From Dysidea avara (taxonomy: Eukaryota; Porifera; Demospongiae; Dictyoceratida; Dysideidae): DNA of 64,000 bases. The notes beneath the pieces were generated by a model. The model had not been told where the DNA came from, did not search any database, and saw only the letters and a program-made list of their open reading frames with translations. The position numbers and the translations under genes were made by a program. Shown piece after piece: positions 35,301 through 46,420 of the stretch; within the stretch, counting starts at the first letter, position 1, and every line of letters starts with the position of its first letter. Location of the stretch: assembly GCF_963678975.1 (NCBI RefSeq), contig NC_089275.1:23063977-23127976 (forward strand). Reading direction: 5' to 3'.

Positions 35301-38300
35301 CGATTTCTTTCAAACCACAAAAGGTTTGAGATTCAATAGTTAACCTATTCACCCACCGATTTTCAGCTTCTTCCCATACGCGGTTTACCCTGTAGGCGTG
35401 ACAACATATTGGTGTTAATTTTCGTGAATAATCGCTCATAACTCTTTGCCTGTTTATCGTATTCCAGCCAAAGTTGGTACCGAGATGCGCCTTTATATCC
35501 CCCTTCTGTGTGCCAAATTGCAAGGCAATCGGATATGGCGTTCGAGTTTTATAGCAATTTTTGTAAGTGTGCGACAAGAAAAAGAAAAATAAGAAGAAGA
35601 AGAAGAAAAAAAAAACGAAGAAACTGAGCCAATTTTTGAAGTCGCATATCTCGGGAACGCGCGAAGCGATTTTGCTCAAATTTGGAATGTGGAGTGCTGC
35701 AGTTGGGGGGAATGTCCACAGCAAAAATCGTCTTGTTTCATCAAGGAAGCACAGAGCTACGGAGGTGCGAAAATTGCGTTTTCTTTCTTCCTGTCAATAT
35801 ACTCACGGGTGTTACGCGCCGGCTTCTTGGGCCGCACGACACACTACCGTGTGTCTTGATAATTGCACAGCACTCTGTATGCTTTGTCTTGTAGCACTGT
35901 GGGTTACTACTGTTTCACACTGGCCAAGGGTCCAGTTCCCAAGTAAAGTTGCTTTTCTTTCTTTTCACAAGTCTTTTTTTTTCTTCTTTTTCGTAAAAAC
36001 GTTTTGGCAACCACCTTTTTAGCTTTATTCTCATAGCTTTTTCAACATTTATTGTAGTGTCCATACTGAAAACCTTTTATGTCCAGCCAATACTAATAAA
36101 TATTGGTATTGGTATCGGTAATTTTGTAACTAATAGTATATATCGGTTATCGGTATATTGGTAAACTTCCGTATCGGTGCACCTCTACAAATCAATCTTA
36201 TTGTCCCTAACTGTATAAATGTGACCGGATCTGTAAAAACAGGACATAATCAATTCCTGTTTATTAAATACTTATAACCTACTTAGCCAAGTGTACCCAC
36301 TGGCAGAGTTTCAGCCAAACACTCTGGGAGTTACAGCCCTACAAAGTAGCAACAACAGAAAAATCAATTTGTACAGCAAGAATAGGGAAAATAAATTACA
36401 GGTGCTTACAAAAATGGTTGTAACTTGCCAACAGATTGAGATACAGAGCTGCAATTTTCACCATCGTGTTCGCCATGAACAGGGAAATCAATAACTGGGT
36501 AAGTGTTTCCTTTACTCACCCTTCTTCACTGCATACAAAGGCAAAATTCGTGATGAAAAATCGATTGTGTACAATCGCTTCAACGTGACGTAAACAAATG
36601 CTCATAACTTACATATCCTTGGGTCTACTGCAACTAAACAAAGATTTTCCAACTCGGCTTGAGCAGGCGAATAAGATGACATCAAGGTTTTTATTGTTAG
36701 TCCCTTTCTGCACTAAGAAAGAGGTATTCAAAAAATTTACAGAATTTTTTTCAATAATACGCAAGTATTTCACCCAATGTATTCAACGCTTTATACTGTA
36801 AATTTAGGCTTGTGCGATTGTCCTGTATCACAGATCCGGTCACAAATGTTTACCAGATTCACACCAACGTTTTGCATAATTATGTGTAGTCCACATACCA
36901 AGTTTGAATGAAATTCTTTTAAATTGTTTTTTCTCTTCATGATTGTGCACTGTTTAAGCAAAAACAATGTAAATGCATGCCTGGGATTAAAAGGCAAATT
37001 CTAATAGGGACCCTGTGTCACATTTGGAGCAGAGAGATACGTACGTGCATTTTCACTTATAATCTGTATGTCTCTTTTAATAACACACTGCTAGCCTTTC
37101 ATAAGTCACACAACACACTACCATGTATCTTGATACAAGCACACTGCAGTCTCTAGGAAGTATAGTTCTCTTGAAGAACTAAAGTCATAATTCTCACATA
37201 GTTATATAAGAGTTTGAAGTGTGTACAGTATTTCAAATCAAGGGCATACAATGGAGTGGGATGAAAACTTTATTTAGGGTTTTCTTGTTCAGCAATAGCT
37301 AGCTATAGTCGTCCGAACAAATGGAACAATCAAATAGTTTAATTAATACAGCAATCAGGCAATATTGATTACTAGAACATTGTATAGTATTCCAGGTCCA
37401 GCTAATAGAACCTCTTTTAAATGCATACAACCACTGAAGCCACACATCACACTAACCTCCATCCTATAGTATAAGCATGTTCAGAATTTATAGAGAAGAG
37501 TCCAACAGCAATGGAACCAATCAGAATTCCTCCACCAGTATGTAAATAGCTTGCCAGTCCTAATTTACCCCTAATGTGACTAGGTGACATCTCAGATACA
37601 TAAACTGGTCCAGTAACTGAGTACAATCCTACATTAATAAGTAAGCAATACAGTGTAATGTGTGTGAAAATATAAAACTGAAATTGTTAATTCATAACAC
37701 TGCATGACAACATATATACGTGTGTACAAAATGCCCTCCAAAAAGGAATTTTGTAATTCTGAACCATTGCAATACTAAATACTTCCATGCCAATATAGCT
37801 ACATGTCTCCTAACCATTACTCTACATGTTTCCTTAATATAACCAAGAAATGTAGATCATTACAAATACAAACCCACATACTGTAGTACCAAGAAATTCT
37901 GAACTGAAGTTACAATGAGAAAAGCATGCATTGATATGGCAGGCTATTTTCAATTTTAAAATTCCAGAATAACTATTAATTGTCATAATTCACTTTACCG
38001 AATTTCCAGAACTCCAATAACTGGTAATAAATTTAAACCGATTATTGACTTCCAAATGTTCCATTCAAAAACACACAAACGTTGAATAGCATGAAAGACT
38101 AATCAAACCAATTGCTGTAATTCAGTGATGGCTGGTACCTTAGCAATACATTTTGTTGCTGTAGTCACCCACTTTAATCAATAGTAATTACAAGTAATTA
38201 AAAACTACAATTACATGAACGTATGACCTTAGTAAAGGGACATTTGCTGTTTAAAGTGTGCCTTAATAGTAGAATTTATTTATACCAATTGCCCACCTAT

Positions 38301-39724
38301 CAATAATTATTTATGACTACGTAACCAGTTTACAGGGGGAAGCAAGAATCACTGGTATTGAATAGCCATCTACCAGGGGGTAGGACAAGATCACGTGTAC
38401 TATGAAGCGCTAAGAAAAACATATTATCATTAAATGTAGTCATACTACCAGTTAATAGTAATGAATTGTACAAAAACTATTATAATGCAATCACTGTGTT
38501 ACTGTTGATGTGAAATTGTGACTGTCATACATTGTCACTACTGAAAGTCTAATTACTCCATAACGGCAGTATTTTTCCGATAGTGAGTCACACCATAGCA
38601 AACAACAAACTAAGTAGAGATAAAATATGTATCAAGCCCTGTCATACCCCTAACTTACTCTATTTTGTACAGAGACTATTCAGCTCACGTGAAATATTGT
38701 CAGTACTTGTGCAATATCATTACATATGCACGTGGGCTTGTCCTACCCCTCTCCCCCACTATCTACCACACTAACAAATTCACGATGAAATATTTCACAA
38801 GAACAACATCAATTCAGGAAACTTATAAATTTCCTCTTGAATAACAACCCACTATATACAGTTGAATGCTACAGCAAACATTCTCAGTTTCCACTATTAA
38901 TGACTAAAATTATAACAAGTGCATGAATGCTTGCTAAAACTGTAGCTACCACCAGACAATACAATGAGTACAGCATTACTAGCATATCTTGACTAGTAGA
39001 GTGTTAGGCCAATACATGTCATCAGATTTATTGGCTTAAATTACGACCACTAAATATGAATTGTACACAAGACATCAGTACCAGGCTACCAGCTACCAAT
39101 AGATTACGGAATTTTATTTTCAGCAAACAGAAGAAGTAATGTCTGCAGAGACATGCCCATCAATTTTAAATATATGCTAAAAAAGTATACACTAGTTACA
39201 TCAAGTCAGACACATCACAAACTGAGCAACACTGACTTACCAGTAGCCATTCCAACAGTGATTCGTCCAATAACTAGGAACAGTTTGAAGAAGGACAACC
39301 CCAAGATGACGGATCCCATGCCATGCAGTACAGCAGACATCATCAACACTTTCCACCTTCCAAACTTGTCATTCAATACTCCAGCTGTGATCGCACCTAC
39401 AGCAGCTCCAGCGATAGCACCACTAACAATAATCTCGTGCCACAGTACGCTCAAGTGGAAATGATCATCAACAAACAACATTGCTCCAGCAATCACTGAT
39501 ACGTTGTACCCCCACAGGAAACTTCCCAGTGCAGAAGTGGCCACAACTCCGTTGAGGTATTTTCTAGGATGTTTGGATCGCTCCGTTGAAGCTACATTTT
39601 CACTGAGGTCTTCTCGGTTTAACAATAATGTCGTGTCATCATCTCCGCTATATTCTTCTACAGAATGGGTGCTGGAGAGTTGAAGGTCGTCCTCCAGGGC
39701 GTTCATAGTAATGTTGAATCCCAC
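26307..39724 (-). CDS. HMIT/SLC2A13-like sugar (myo-inositol) transporter, copy A
   Basis: Four exons on the minus strand: 39241-39724, 37457-37628, 28933-29138 and 26307-27292. All junctions are GT..AG, with phases 1, 2 and 1. They give about 615 residues from the ATG at 39724, or 609 from the Met at 39706. Visible features: an acidic N-terminal tail; LGSFLWGYNVSVIAGAM in TM1; NDKFGRWKVLMM in the TM2-3 loop; YVSEMSPSHIRGKL; FETPRWLVYHGK after TM6; VERVGRRKLF in the TM8-9 loop; a long Cys-rich extracellular loop CDYDKCGTCVANSNCGFC; LPWIINSEIYPMWARG; and a C-terminal LPETSK motif. The extended loop between TM9 and TM10 and the SEIYP motif mark the HMIT (H+/myo-inositol cotransporter) branch of the sugar-porter family. 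Substrate is inferred from the family. The start lies 177 bp from its paralog on the other strand. Confidence 0.85.
27293..28932 (-). other. Intron 3 of HMIT-like copy A
   Basis: About 1.64 kb. It holds a pogo-like MITE (28179-28396) and three clusters of the dispersed CTCTATTAGAG motif (28066-28094, 28243-28287, 28413-28461). No exon seen. Confidence 0.6.
28179..28396. mobile_element. Pogo/Tigger-like MITE, 218 bp, TA target
   Basis: Inverted ends CAGTGGAATCTCAGTTATCC and the mirrored AGATAACTGAGGTTCCACT, flanked by TA on both sides. These ends are those of pogo-class Tc1/mariner elements. No transposase. Confidence 0.75.
29281..29640 (-). repeat. Diverged copy of the high-copy repeat seen at 35.2-35.9 kb
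   Basis: Read on the minus strand it has the same order as the plus strand at 35.5-35.87 kb: a GCG-type block and poly-A/pyrimidine tract (near 29490-29525), then CTTCCTGTTAATATCACACT, then GGGCCACACGACACACTA. Divergence is high. Confidence 0.55.
30969..31289. mobile_element. Near-perfect 321-bp palindrome (fold-back MITE)
   Basis: Arms of about 148 bp mirror each other almost base for base around a centre near 31129. The outer ends are CTAATCCAAAAC and its complement, and a short loop holds TTTTTGTGCCGCTTC. The two open frames here, one per strand, encode almost the same peptide because they are the two arms, not genes. High arm identity implies a recent origin or gene conversion between arms. 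Confidence 0.85.
31443..31680. mobile_element. TGTGACCGG-type MITE, about 240 bp
   Basis: Inverted ends TGTGACCGGATTTGCGAAAA and its mirror, with GGGGTCTTCCACACACATCC inside, flanked by TATA-rich DNA. It is immediately followed, 12 bases on, by a second copy's left end at 31693. Confidence 0.8.
31691..31800 (+). mobile_element. Left part of a TGTGACCGG-type MITE running into the minisatellite
   Basis: The first ~105 bp match the neighbouring MITE (GACCGGATTTGCGAAAAGGG, then GCCTTGAAATTTGGGCAGTG). At about 31795 the sequence passes without a break into the GCTGAACTCTCTACA repeat. No matching right end was found beyond the array. Confidence 0.7.
31795..34990. repeat. Minisatellite array, ~30-bp unit, ~306-bp higher-order period
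   Basis: About 3.2 kb of tandem units of 30-31 bp. Two main variants alternate: TAGCTGAACTCTCTACAAGG and CTAGCTGATCTCTCTACAGG, giving a ~61-bp dimer. Between about 32.1 and 33.1 kb a ten-unit block repeats: the landmark GGTGATTTGTTTGCAGCTGA recurs at 32160, 32467 and 32773. Open frames within are repeat translations. It lies in an intron of the HMIT-like gene. Confidence 0.95.
35170..35870 (+). repeat. High-copy dispersed repeat, best copy in window
   Basis: A GC-richer segment with an internal (AAG)n/A-rich tract at 35577-35620, followed by TTTCTTCCTGTCAATATACT and then by GGGCCGCACGACACACTACC. Parts recur at 13250-13345, 29281-29640 (inverted) and, weakly, 37090-37150. A 183-codon minus-strand frame crosses a poly-F run and looks like chance coding of the repeat. 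Class is unknown. Confidence 0.6.
36219..36847. mobile_element. TGTGACCGG-ended TIR element, about 630 bp
   Basis: The left end ATGTGACCGGATCTGTAAAA mirrors the right end CACAGATCCGGTCACA, and AACAGGACA is mirrored by TGTCCTG just inside. The interior differs from the 240-bp MITEs, so it is a longer sister family. No transposase is visible. Immediately upstream (about 36100-36186) is TATCGGT-rich sequence ending TATCGGTGCACCTCTA, which resembles a hAT end. Confidence 0.65.
37629..39240 (-). other. Intron 1 of HMIT-like copy A
   Basis: 1.6 kb with no exon or clear repeat recognised. It is slightly GC-poor and has several short hydrophobic frames without context. Confidence 0.5.
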
Positions 39725-39901
39725 AATCGTAAGCTAATTTACTAAGGTCCATCAACGATCACGTGACTTCAAAGCAAAAATTTCAGTATAATAATTTGCA
39801 CCTAATTAGTGCGTGCTTCATATTAGCAGTTCTTCAAGTTGTGATAGGTTGTCTGGCAGTACAGTGGCTATTAGCAACGTTCTTAGCCATTCCTGTCCAT
39901 T
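39725..39901. promoter_or_regulatory. Shared bidirectional promoter region of the two HMIT-like genes
   Basis: Only 177 bp separate the divergent start codons. 5' UTRs and core promoters for both genes must lie here or overlap the first exons. No clear TATA box is placed for either gene. It contains CACGTGAC at about 39758, an E-box-like palindrome. Shared regulation is inferred from the distance. Confidence 0.55.
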
Positions 39902-42900
39902 ATGGAAGATTCTATAACTGTTTCCCAAGAGCTTCCTACTCTTGCAAAGCAGAAAAGACCCTTCACCCCAGAAAGCACCCCTCTGGTAGAGAGTGCAATG
40001 GAGAGAGATGTAAAAACGGAAAGCTTTGAGCAAGTACGCAGACCAACCAAGCCATTGGTGTACGGAATAGTAGCCACATGTGCTCTGGGCAGCTTTCTGT
40101 GGGGCTACAACCTATCAGTTATTGCTGGAGCAATGTTGATAATCGCTGACCATTTTAGCTTGAGCGTCCAGTGGCACGGATTTGTAGTCAGTGTCATGAT
40201 CGCTGGAGCAGCAGTTGGTGCCTTCACTGCTGGAGTATTGAATGATAAACTAGGCCGATGGATGGTCATGATGTTCTCAGCTGTACTCTTTGGTGTGGGA
40301 GCCGTTGTAATGGGACTGGCACTCAGTAGAGTCTACCTAGTGGTGGGGAGAGCTATTGTTGGAGTAGGCACAGGTATGTTGCAGCTAATTTGTTAGCGTG
40401 GATATGGTATTGAATAGTTAGAAAGTACTGATGATGATCCTTAATTTGCACAGCAGAAGTGCTACTGAATGATGCATTTTATTCTAATCATTTTTGCCAT
40501 GTTATACCAGTACATAAAAGCTAGTACCGACACTTCACATACAAACAAGTTCAGATTTTGAACGGTTTCACCAAAAGTTAATATTATCTTTTAAACGTGT
40601 TTTCGCTTTTATGTTGTTTATTTTTTTATCACCTGTACTTGTTGTAGCTAGCATTGTTGTTGGTTGTGTTGTCAAATTATAGTGATCAACCTCTGACAGT
40701 GTATTACCCACTATGTATGGATGCATATAAAAATATTATATATCAAGGTAGTTGAATCATGGTGCACTTTGTACCGTTGCAGCATGTCTGTAGTGATCAG
40801 TTGTATGTCTTAATGACCTCTCTATGAGCTAATACTACTACATAGGATGTGCTGTGAATAGATGGGAATTTTTCTGTATAACATATTTCTATATCAAAGC
40901 CTTACACCATCCTTAGGTTAACCACAACATATTTCCTAGAACTAATTCCTAGCTAGTGATTCCTAGAATATTTTTCCAATAGGGAAACTTTTTATTTTCA
41001 ATTTATTATAATGTACATTTAAGTTGGCCATTTGTGTATTGAGTTTTCATTTTTAGGGTTCTTCACAGTGACTGGGTCGGTGTATATTGCTGAGCTAGTA
41101 CCAAGTTACATCAGAGGGAAGTTGGTGTTCCTTAGCTATGTCATGACTGGAGGTGGAGTATTGGCTGGAGCTGTTATTGATGGACTGTTCTCCTTGGATG
41201 ATGAATTTGCTGACAAATATGGATGGAGGTTAGTCTAAATAATCATAAAGGTCACAGAAGGTGCTGTATACTGATATCTTCACAGGTGCATGCTTGGGTT
41301 TGGAGTCATACCAGCAACACTGATGTTCCTTGGCTTGTGGTTCACCCCAGAGACTCCTAGGTGGTTAGTGTTTCATAACAATGTGGACAAGGCTCGTAAA
41401 ACATTAAAAAGAGTACGACATTGGAGTGTAGTGGAAGATGAACTGGCTAAGATCACTCAGGCTAGGGACAAATCAACACAAGGAGATTCAATTAGTAAGT
41501 AGCATAATTAAGAATTGAATGATGTAACCAGGTTTGCAAAAAAATCAGGTAGTTGTCCAACCAAATAGTTTTCTGTGCAAATCCATGGATGATGATATGC
41601 TGTCCTGATACCACTCTGGCTTTGCTGAACAGCTCATGTGGACTTGGCCAGACAGCAGAGAACCATGTGGCCATGGTAGCTTCACCCTCCATTTCTTGTT
41701 CACATAAGATACTTACTCACTACCCCTATTCTACCACATGAATATCTTGTCGAAAAGGAGTGCCAAGAGTGATATATTTATGCTCTACCAACACAATAGA
41801 TGCCAATATATTCAATGGTAGTGAAATTTGGTGGGCTCTACTAGCAAGCCATGATTGATTGAATACTTCAAACCACTGTATGTGTAAATAAGCAACTTTT
41901 CACAAAATAGGTCACAACTATTGACTAGGTAGGAGGTGTGTATATTGTGTACCTGGAGCACTCATTCATCACATGTAGTCTTGCTCATGTTGTTTTGCAC
42001 AAACAATCTATTCAGAAATCAGGTGTTCACAGCCTACAACATCTATGCCATGTATGCATACCTCGTGTATGTACGCTTGGATTAAAAAGGCAATTTTTGC
42101 TTGTCTATAGAAAGTGGATGCTGAGGTTGAAATGCTTCTACAAATTAGTTCTATGTGACAGTTCAACCTTCACTTAAATCAGTTAATTTGCATGTATAAA
42201 CTATATGTATAGAGGTATATAGTGCCTTGTTAATTGCCCCTGCCACTGAACCATAGATATTATCATACTACTTTATAGTCAAAGGTATTCATTGTAACTC
42301 AGGGGCTAAAATAGTGAGACTAGTTGTGGCCAAAAAGCTAGTTGTAATAGTGACTTTTGTCTAGTTGTAAATGGTGATTAGGCTAGTTATAGAAATCAGA
42401 AAGTCAGACTAAAATAGCAAGCTACACAATGTTTCTAAACTTGGTGACATAATAGACTAGTATACTCATTGTGTAGCAGGTAAATGCAGTCAGTTTAAGA
42501 CACTTTTTCATATAATGGTTTAAACATCATGTGCATGTGAGACACCATGATGGGGAAAAGTGGATTGGCCATGCAAGACCACTTGCTAGAATATTGTGAA
42601 GTGTGTAAAATTCCAAGAAGGGTTGGATCCCCATGGGTTCTTGGTCTCTAGGTCTGCTGTTTTTACCGGGTAGGTATAAACAGTGGACCTGGGACCAGGG
42701 GACCCGGGGATCCACGAGGATTCAGCTTTTTTTTGGAATTTTATACACTTCACTATATTCTATGCTTGTACTAGGTACCTCTGTAAGTAGTCTTGCATGG
42801 ACAATACACTTTTTTCCCCATCACGGTGTCTCACGATGTTTATACGAATTAGAAATTATAAGTGCCTCTGAAAAAGTGTCTGAAGCTGACTGCATCTTGC

Positions 42901-44690
42901 TTGCTGCACACTGAGCATACTAGTCTATTATGTGCCTAGCTACTAAAGTTTAAAAACATTGTGAAAATGCACCATGTTGTACGAGGTCGGGTTGTAGAGT
43001 TCCTGGGGTGAAACTTTCTGGCTACGAGGCTTAGCTAGCAATTGTTATTTCCCTGGAATAATTAATTGCACAATGTTTCTAAACTTTAGTAGCTAGGTGA
43101 CATAATAGACTAGTATGTTCATTGTGCAGCAGGCGAGTGGCCAATAAATGCTGCCAGCTTTAGACACTTTTTCAGGGGCACTTACATATAATTAATTGGT
43201 ATAAACATTGTGTGAGACCATGATGAGGGAAAGTGGATTGGCCATGCAAGACTACTTGCACAGGTACCTAGTACAAGTATAGAATATTGTGAAGTGTATA
43301 AAATTCCAAAAAAAGTTGGATCCTTGTGGGTCCTGGGTCCTTGGTCCCCAGGTCCACTGTTTATACCTACTCTGTTACAGCAAGTATAAACATGCCCCCA
43401 CCACCCCAGTTAGTAAGAAATCCTGTCAATTAATTTCCTTCACTGACACTTTGCCACACGTAAATTGTAAGCAAATATGTGTATGTTTAACCTCTACTCC
43501 CCCCACCCTCCCGGTCTCAGGTTAGTGCTAGTTATAAAAAAAAAAGATTTTTAGCCACTGTATTGTGTGTATTTATTATTTATTTATTATTATTATTAGC
43601 ACTTTACAGTGACCAGCACTGAAGGTCTGACATTTGTGATTATATATTGTATAACTGTTTGTGCAATTAGAGTATTTATTCCCTTGCAGTATGTTCTATT
43701 AAAAGACATATTCATGTACTGGTGTATTATGTTACTTTTAATTACATTACAGCAATTATCCAATTCATCAAGGGAGTGCTTGATAACAAGGCAGTCTTAT
43801 TTGCTATCATTGTTGGCTGTAGTTTACACATACTCAGATCACTCGGCGGTGCAGTCATTGTTCTCAACTACAGTTCAAGTATTTTCAACATGGCTGGATT
43901 TGAACAGAAAGAAGCCATCTGGCTGTCAGTTGTACCAGCTTTTGCCAACCTGACTGCTAAGTTTGCTGGTAGCTTGGTAATAGGAAAAATGGGAAGACGA
44001 AACCTCTACTTCTTGTCTAGTTTGGGAGCTGCTACATTCCTGGTTGTGTTAGCAATAACTTTTTATGCAAATGACAAAGACAGTCCACCAGCAGTATCAC
44101 TACATGATGGTGCGTCATGTGATTACAGTAGATGTGGACAGTGTGTGGCAAACTCCAATTGTGGATTTTGTGTTGTGGATCTTGGTAATGGTAAATACTC
44201 CAATGGAACATGTAGTAAAGGATCAGAAAAGCATGCTAATTTTATGGCTAACAAAACTTGTGGTGTCCGGCTTGAGTATGAGGAAGAAACAGACTTCAAT
44301 ATTACAACAGACTGGTATTTTGATAACTGTCCTGATAATAAGTTTGCACCACTGGCAATTGTGGCCACTTTTATGTACGTTGTATTCTTTGCTATTGGAC
44401 TGGCACCACTTCCATGGATCATCAACTCAGAAATATACCCTACATGGGCAAGAGGAAATGCTGTGGCTTTTGCGTCAATGCTCAACTGGATATTCAGTCT
44501 AGTGGTGGCCCAAACTTTTCTACCCCTAATTGACCTCGTTGGACAGCTCTACGTCTTCTTATTCTATGCCACAGTTGTGTTTCTTGGCTTCTTGTTTATG
44601 TTTTTGTTTGTTCCAGACACCAAAGGGAAAGATCTAGAAGACACCCAAAAGTTATTTGCTAGAGTGTATTGCCTAACATGGTGTAAGTGA
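39902..44690 (+). CDS. HMIT/SLC2A13-like sugar (myo-inositol) transporter, copy B
   Basis: Four exons: 39902-40373, 41057-41228, 41286-41494 and 43753-44690. Junctions are GT..AG with phases 1, 2 and 1, giving 596 residues. The layout matches copy A exactly, and exon 2 has the same 172 nt. Motifs in order: LGSFLWGYNLSVIAGAM; NDKLGRWMVMM; YIAELVPSYIRGKL; TPETPRWLVFHN; GKMGRRNLYF; the Cys-rich loop CDYSRCGQCVANSNCGFC; PLPWIINSEIYPTWARG; and a C-terminal VPDTKGKDLE, close to the PETKG sugar-porter signature. The proton/myo-inositol cotransporter branch is the best family call; the real substrate is unknown. Intron 3 holds a three-armed inverted repeat. It reads as an intact gene. Confidence 0.87.
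40374..41056 (+). other. Intron 1 of HMIT-like copy B
   Basis: 683 bp, AT-rich, no repeat or exon recognised. Confidence 0.6.
41495..43752 (+). other. Intron 3 of HMIT-like copy B
   Basis: 2.26 kb. The first half is unique-looking; the second half holds the three-armed repeat at 42424-43400. A short (TTA)n tract precedes exon 4 (about 43568-43600). Confidence 0.65.
42424..43400. repeat. Three-armed inverted/direct repeat
   Basis: Arm 1 (about 42424-42665) and arm 3 (about 43068-43380) are direct copies: ACAATGTTTCTAAACTT, CATAATAGACTAGTAT, AAGTGGATTGGCCATGCAAG, AATATTGTGAAGTGT. Arm 2 (about 42665-42965) is the same sequence inverted. Arms 1 and 2 therefore form a palindrome whose centre carries GGACCTGGG/CCCAGGTCC-type GC-rich sequence. 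It is probably a fold-back MITE plus a second half copy. Confidence 0.75.
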
Positions 44691-45820
44691 AGTGACTCTG
44701 AACTGAAAGTAATTATTATTTCATCCGGTATGTGCTATATACAAAGAATTGTAAATTAATAGATGTAAACCTCACATGTAGTTGCTCATGACTCACTAAA
44801 GTGAATCATGGTATAATACGTATGGTTATATACGTATATCTGGTACCATAAAAACTGGGAAACAATTATTGTGTATCAACTTGCATGGCTATAAGGCTAT
44901 ACTGGACAATGAGTAATATGTTAAGACATTAGTGTGCTGGGTATTGTAATACACTAACTTGTTGAAGTGCAGCCATACTAATAGGTATTAAGTGATGAAT
45001 GAGATAGGACTAGATGCAGTGTACATGGCTTAATATCATATACCAACTATTTCAGGCAGTGTTGACACTTATTTATTATCTAATTTGTCAAAAGACAGCT
45101 AGGTGCTTGCAGATGTAGATAGGCTCTAATATCTATGCTTGCATGCACTGACATGTTTTAGCATAAGCACAGGAAAGAAAGTGCATATGGCATTTCCTGT
45201 ACCAATATAACCCCAGGAAGTGTTTTGTTTTTTTTTGCTGTGTAGGAATCATATCTAATTATGGTCATGCATGAATCTGCTGCTGGGGCTCATTCCTGCA
45301 TGTAGCTATGGGATAGCTAGTTATAGCTAGATGGAAGAAAACATTATTAAATTTGATAAAACAAGTACTCATGTCAGATTACAGTAAAGGAAAGTGTGCG
45401 GGCACAGCAAGGAGTATAAGTATATACAATACCAAAAATGTATATAATAATATATGCTAATTGAAAAAAAAACTGTTAGACTATCAGTTGTCCACTCACA
45501 GAAGTTGCGGGCCATGAAAATCTTGAGAACATGTCATACTTGTATGAGCTGCGCTGTCAAAGATCTGATTTGATGTGGTAACAGAAGGTTGTATGAAATC
45601 AGTGAAACTCTGATTGTAAGAGGTTGGTAGGTAGTGACCCAGCACACTAATTTCAATTGTTTCATAGTAGCTGGATATCTACTGTCAACTAAACACCATC
45701 TCATGCCATCTCTCCCAATACCCCTCACTACTCCTCTGTACAAAGTCCCTACACTATTCACTATTGCCACTGTTGTGATGTCAATATGGATAAGGTCCAT
45801 TAGATTGGGAAGAAAAGGGG
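44691..45820. other. 3' flank of HMIT-like copy B and intergenic DNA
   Basis: No gene or repeat recognised with confidence. A 60-90 codon frame pair at 45534-45837 has no motif. Confidence 0.45.
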
Positions 45821-45824
45821 CTGG

Positions 45825-46000
45825 ACAAAAAGATTAAACTAATGTGAAGGAAGCACTTGACCTTCAGATGTTGTGAGGTCAAGTGTTCCAATCACCATTG
45901 GACTGCCACGGTTAGATCAAGCTCCACTCAAGCAGGTGATAGCTGACCGTAAAAGAGAACAGCTAAAAGAGTAGCACAACCAAGATATCACCAAGCTATA
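45825..46000 (+). repeat. Repeat shared with 23590-23770
   Basis: Shared blocks: GCTGGACAAAAAGA, CACTTGACCTTC (diverged), GGTCAAGTGTTCCAATC, GACTGCCACGGT and AGCTCCACTCAAGC. The LINE remnant lies just downstream, so it may be part of the same LINE or an older repeat. Confidence 0.5.
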
Positions 46001-46074
46001 AGGCTGTTCCTTCTTCACAGAAAGCAGAGAAGCAAGTCTCTTGTAAACAGTACTGTCCATTCCCCCTAAAGTAG

Positions 46075-46420
46075 TGTTTTAATCCTGATATAAGTGCATT
46101 TATGAGAATCACCCATAAACACAAACCCATCACCTACAACTACACCATTAATGACATCTCTATCGAAGAAGTTTCATCCACTAGATATATCACCAATGAT
46201 ATGTCATGGTCCACACACATTTATAACATTACATCCAAGGCTCTGTCAGTCAGAGCATTCCTATAGAGAAATCTGAAGTCTTGCCCAACTTAAAAGACCA
46301 ATTTTAGAATACACCAACCCTGTCTGGTCCCCTCACACCAGAAGAGACATTGAAAAAGCTTTCCAGAACAGTCATGGTGAAGTCCCTAAGTTCTTTATGT
46401 CTAATAGTAGGGAACCCCTT
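46075..46420 (+). mobile_element. Decayed LINE reverse-transcriptase fragment
   Basis: Translated pieces in changing frames read MRITHKHKPITYNYTINDIS, then STRYITNDMSWSTHIYNIT, SKALSVRAFL, RNLKSCPT, and RPILEYTNPVWSPHTRRDIE. This is the order at the end of the reverse-transcriptase region of Jockey/CR1-type LINEs (the Y-L-G-x-W-x-x-H-I-x-N-I segment, then L-x-R-P-I-L-E-Y-x-x-P-V-W). Internal stops and a deletion make it a fossil. Confidence 0.65.

Larger units (their letters stand above)
29139..37456 (-). other. Intron 2 of HMIT-like copy A (8.3 kb, repeat-filled)
   Basis: The paralog's matching intron (41229-41285) is only 57 bp, so this one has grown about 8.2 kb through repeats: a high-copy repeat copy near 29.3 kb, a palindrome, MITEs, a minisatellite and a second high-copy repeat at 35.2-35.9 kb. 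No coding exon was found inside. Confidence 0.7.

Noticed and set aside
35173-35724. 183-codon minus-strand gene
   Set aside because: It runs through a poly-Phe stretch and lies in a repeat that recurs elsewhere in the window; no domain.
44065-44502. 145-codon plus-strand and 120-codon minus-strand frames
   Set aside because: Both are shadows of exon 4 of the HMIT-like gene, whose own frame has the family motifs.
45534-45837. Overlapping 88- and 67-codon genes
   Set aside because: No motif, splice context or similarity was seen.
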